Assembly: GCA_046261875.1 (NCBI GenBank)
Contig: JBHENW010000023.1
Location: 1 to 49,583 of the forward strand
Reading direction: 5' to 3'
Source of the DNA: JBHENW01 sp046261875
Lineage (GTDB): Bacteria > Acidobacteriota > Thermoanaerobaculia > UBA5066 > Gp7-AA6
Length of the DNA: 49,583 nucleotides
Every line of letters begins with the position of its first letter. Position 1 is the stretch's first letter. Under the pieces are notes generated by a model. The model was not told the DNA's origin. It saw nothing but the letters and a program-made list of their open reading frames with translations, and ran no database searches. Both the position numbers and the translations under genes were made by a program. This document shows positions 48,997-49,583 of this stretch, one piece after another.

Positions 48997-49485
48997 TCAG
49001 TGGTGCGCGGCCGCCGCCGCAGGCGGGCACGGCACGTCGCTGTTGAAGGCGTCATGGACGATGCGCCACTTCCCGTCCGGGTCGCGCCGGAGACCCACGA
49101 CGTATTTTCCGCGATCCGTGACGGGTTGCGCGCCGGGAGCGGCCATGGTGAACTGGTAGGTGCCCGCCTCGTAGGCGACGTTCCCGGACGCGGCCACGTG
49201 CGTGGTCGTGACCGAGACGTCCTTCGATCCGGCGTCGAGCATCTTCTGCCAGTAAGCCTGGATCGCGGCGCGGCCGCGCACCATTTGCTGATTGGGCGCC
49301 ATGAGCACAGCGTCCTGCGCGTACAGAGCCCCGATCCGTGCGGCATCTTTCGCGTTGGCGGCCGCGGTGAACGTCTTCGCCATGTCCCGGATCTCCGCTT
49401 CGGCGCTCGCCGGTTGCGCTGCTTGCGCGCCGAGAAAAGACGCCCCGCACAGGGCGATGGTCACGACCCACAACGACCTTTTCAT
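48997..49485 (-). CDS. Secreted SnoaL/DUF4440-like protein
   Basis: A 162-residue protein with a signal peptide (KRSLWVVTIALCGASFLGAQA) and an NTF2-like fold of the SgcJ/DUF4440 kind: FTAAANAKDAARIGALYAQDAVLMAPNQ, GRAAIQAYWQKML and, near the end, DGKWRIVHDAFNSD. These proteins bind small ligands in a cone-shaped pocket; no enzymatic residues are certain. The C-terminus is Ala/His-rich and could bind metal. The ATG at 49485 has a GGAGG site. It converges on osmC with nine bases between stops. Confidence 0.9.
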   Translation of the reverse strand: MKRSLWVVTIALCGASFLGAQAAQPASAEAEIRDMAKTFTAAANAKDAARIGALYAQDAVLMAPNQQMVRGRAAIQAYWQKMLDAGSKDVSVTTTHVAASGNVAYEAGTYQFTMAAPGAQPVTDRGKYVVGLRRDPDGKWRIVHDAFNSDVPCPPAAAAAHH

Positions 49486-49583
49486 GAGGGAGCCCTCCTT
49501 CCGGGATCCTACCGGAACGTCGGGGGCCCGGTCGAACCGCCGCGGAGCGAAACGATCGTGGCGCCCGAGCCGCCGCGTTCCGG

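Noticed and set aside
1..49583. CRISPR arrays, insertion sequences, prophage, tRNA or rRNA genes
   Set aside because: No regularly spaced repeats, transposase or integrase motifs, phage structural genes, cloverleaf with a T-loop, or rRNA signatures were seen. The heptamer tracts are too short and have no spacers.

Overview
This is a very GC-rich bacterial chromosome segment of about 49.6 kb with dense, mostly housekeeping gene content. The host is Gram-negative: it has a BamD-type lipoprotein, an RseP protease, several lipoproteins and the relic of a sorted surface protein. It makes isoprenoids by the MEP route (dxr, ispG). Gene content and composition fit an Acidobacteriota-like lineage, possibly near Thermoanaerobaculia, but this is inference; no rRNA or tRNA gene is present to anchor it.

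Layout. 0-5 kb (minus strand): the first codons of a KaiB-like gene at the edge, a KaiC-family gene broken by three single-base shifts, a cupredoxin-type protein and a CopA copper ATPase. 5-16 kb: a family 2 glycosyltransferase, then a plus-strand run of membrane glycosyltransferase, truA, uppS, cdsA, a second membrane glycosyltransferase, dxr and rseP. After a 730-base repeat-rich, gene-poor gap comes ispG. 16-25 kb: two membrane or secreted proteins, an endonuclease IV, a PHP phosphoesterase, then PASTA protein, rpe and bamD, a secreted protein with its own promoter and terminator, a small Fis-type regulator, tatA and a sugar kinase-like phosphotransferase. 25-33 kb: cyclophilin, an EcsC-like protein, thiO, a large radical SAM enzyme resembling tetraether or membrane-spanning lipid synthases, an RhlE-type helicase and typA. 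33-38 kb: a frameshifted orphan, a histidine phosphatase, a SUI1-type factor, a secreted creatininase divergent from a secreted pentein, and the collapsed remains of a surface protein. 38-50 kb: a PTPS/QueD enzyme, a B12-type radical SAM protein, threonine synthase, a reductase plus phytoene/squalene synthase pair, rlmN, a diguanylate cyclase, an alpha/beta hydrolase, a ferredoxin, a lipoprotein, OsmC and a SnoaL-like protein.

How the genes fit together. Lipid and isoprenoid genes recur: dxr and ispG make the precursors, uppS makes the undecaprenyl carrier, the phytoene/squalene-type synthase and its flavoprotein neighbour consume prenyl diphosphates, cdsA activates phosphatidate, and the radical SAM enzyme may join acyl chains tail to tail. 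rseP, bamD, tatA, the secreted cyclophilin and the glycosyltransferases serve the envelope.

Gene-start grammar is the most unusual general property. Many genes lack a Shine-Dalgarno site and instead have a TAnnnT box 6 to 10 bases before the start codon, which suggests leaderless mRNAs. Neighbouring genes are very often fused by a four-base NTGA stop/start overlap, and in two cases the only overlap start is CTG. Short heptamer tandem repeats recur at gene borders. No CRISPR array, prophage, insertion sequence or RNA gene was seen. The best candidates for new biology are the radical SAM lipid-synthase-like enzyme and the creatininase/pentein pair.
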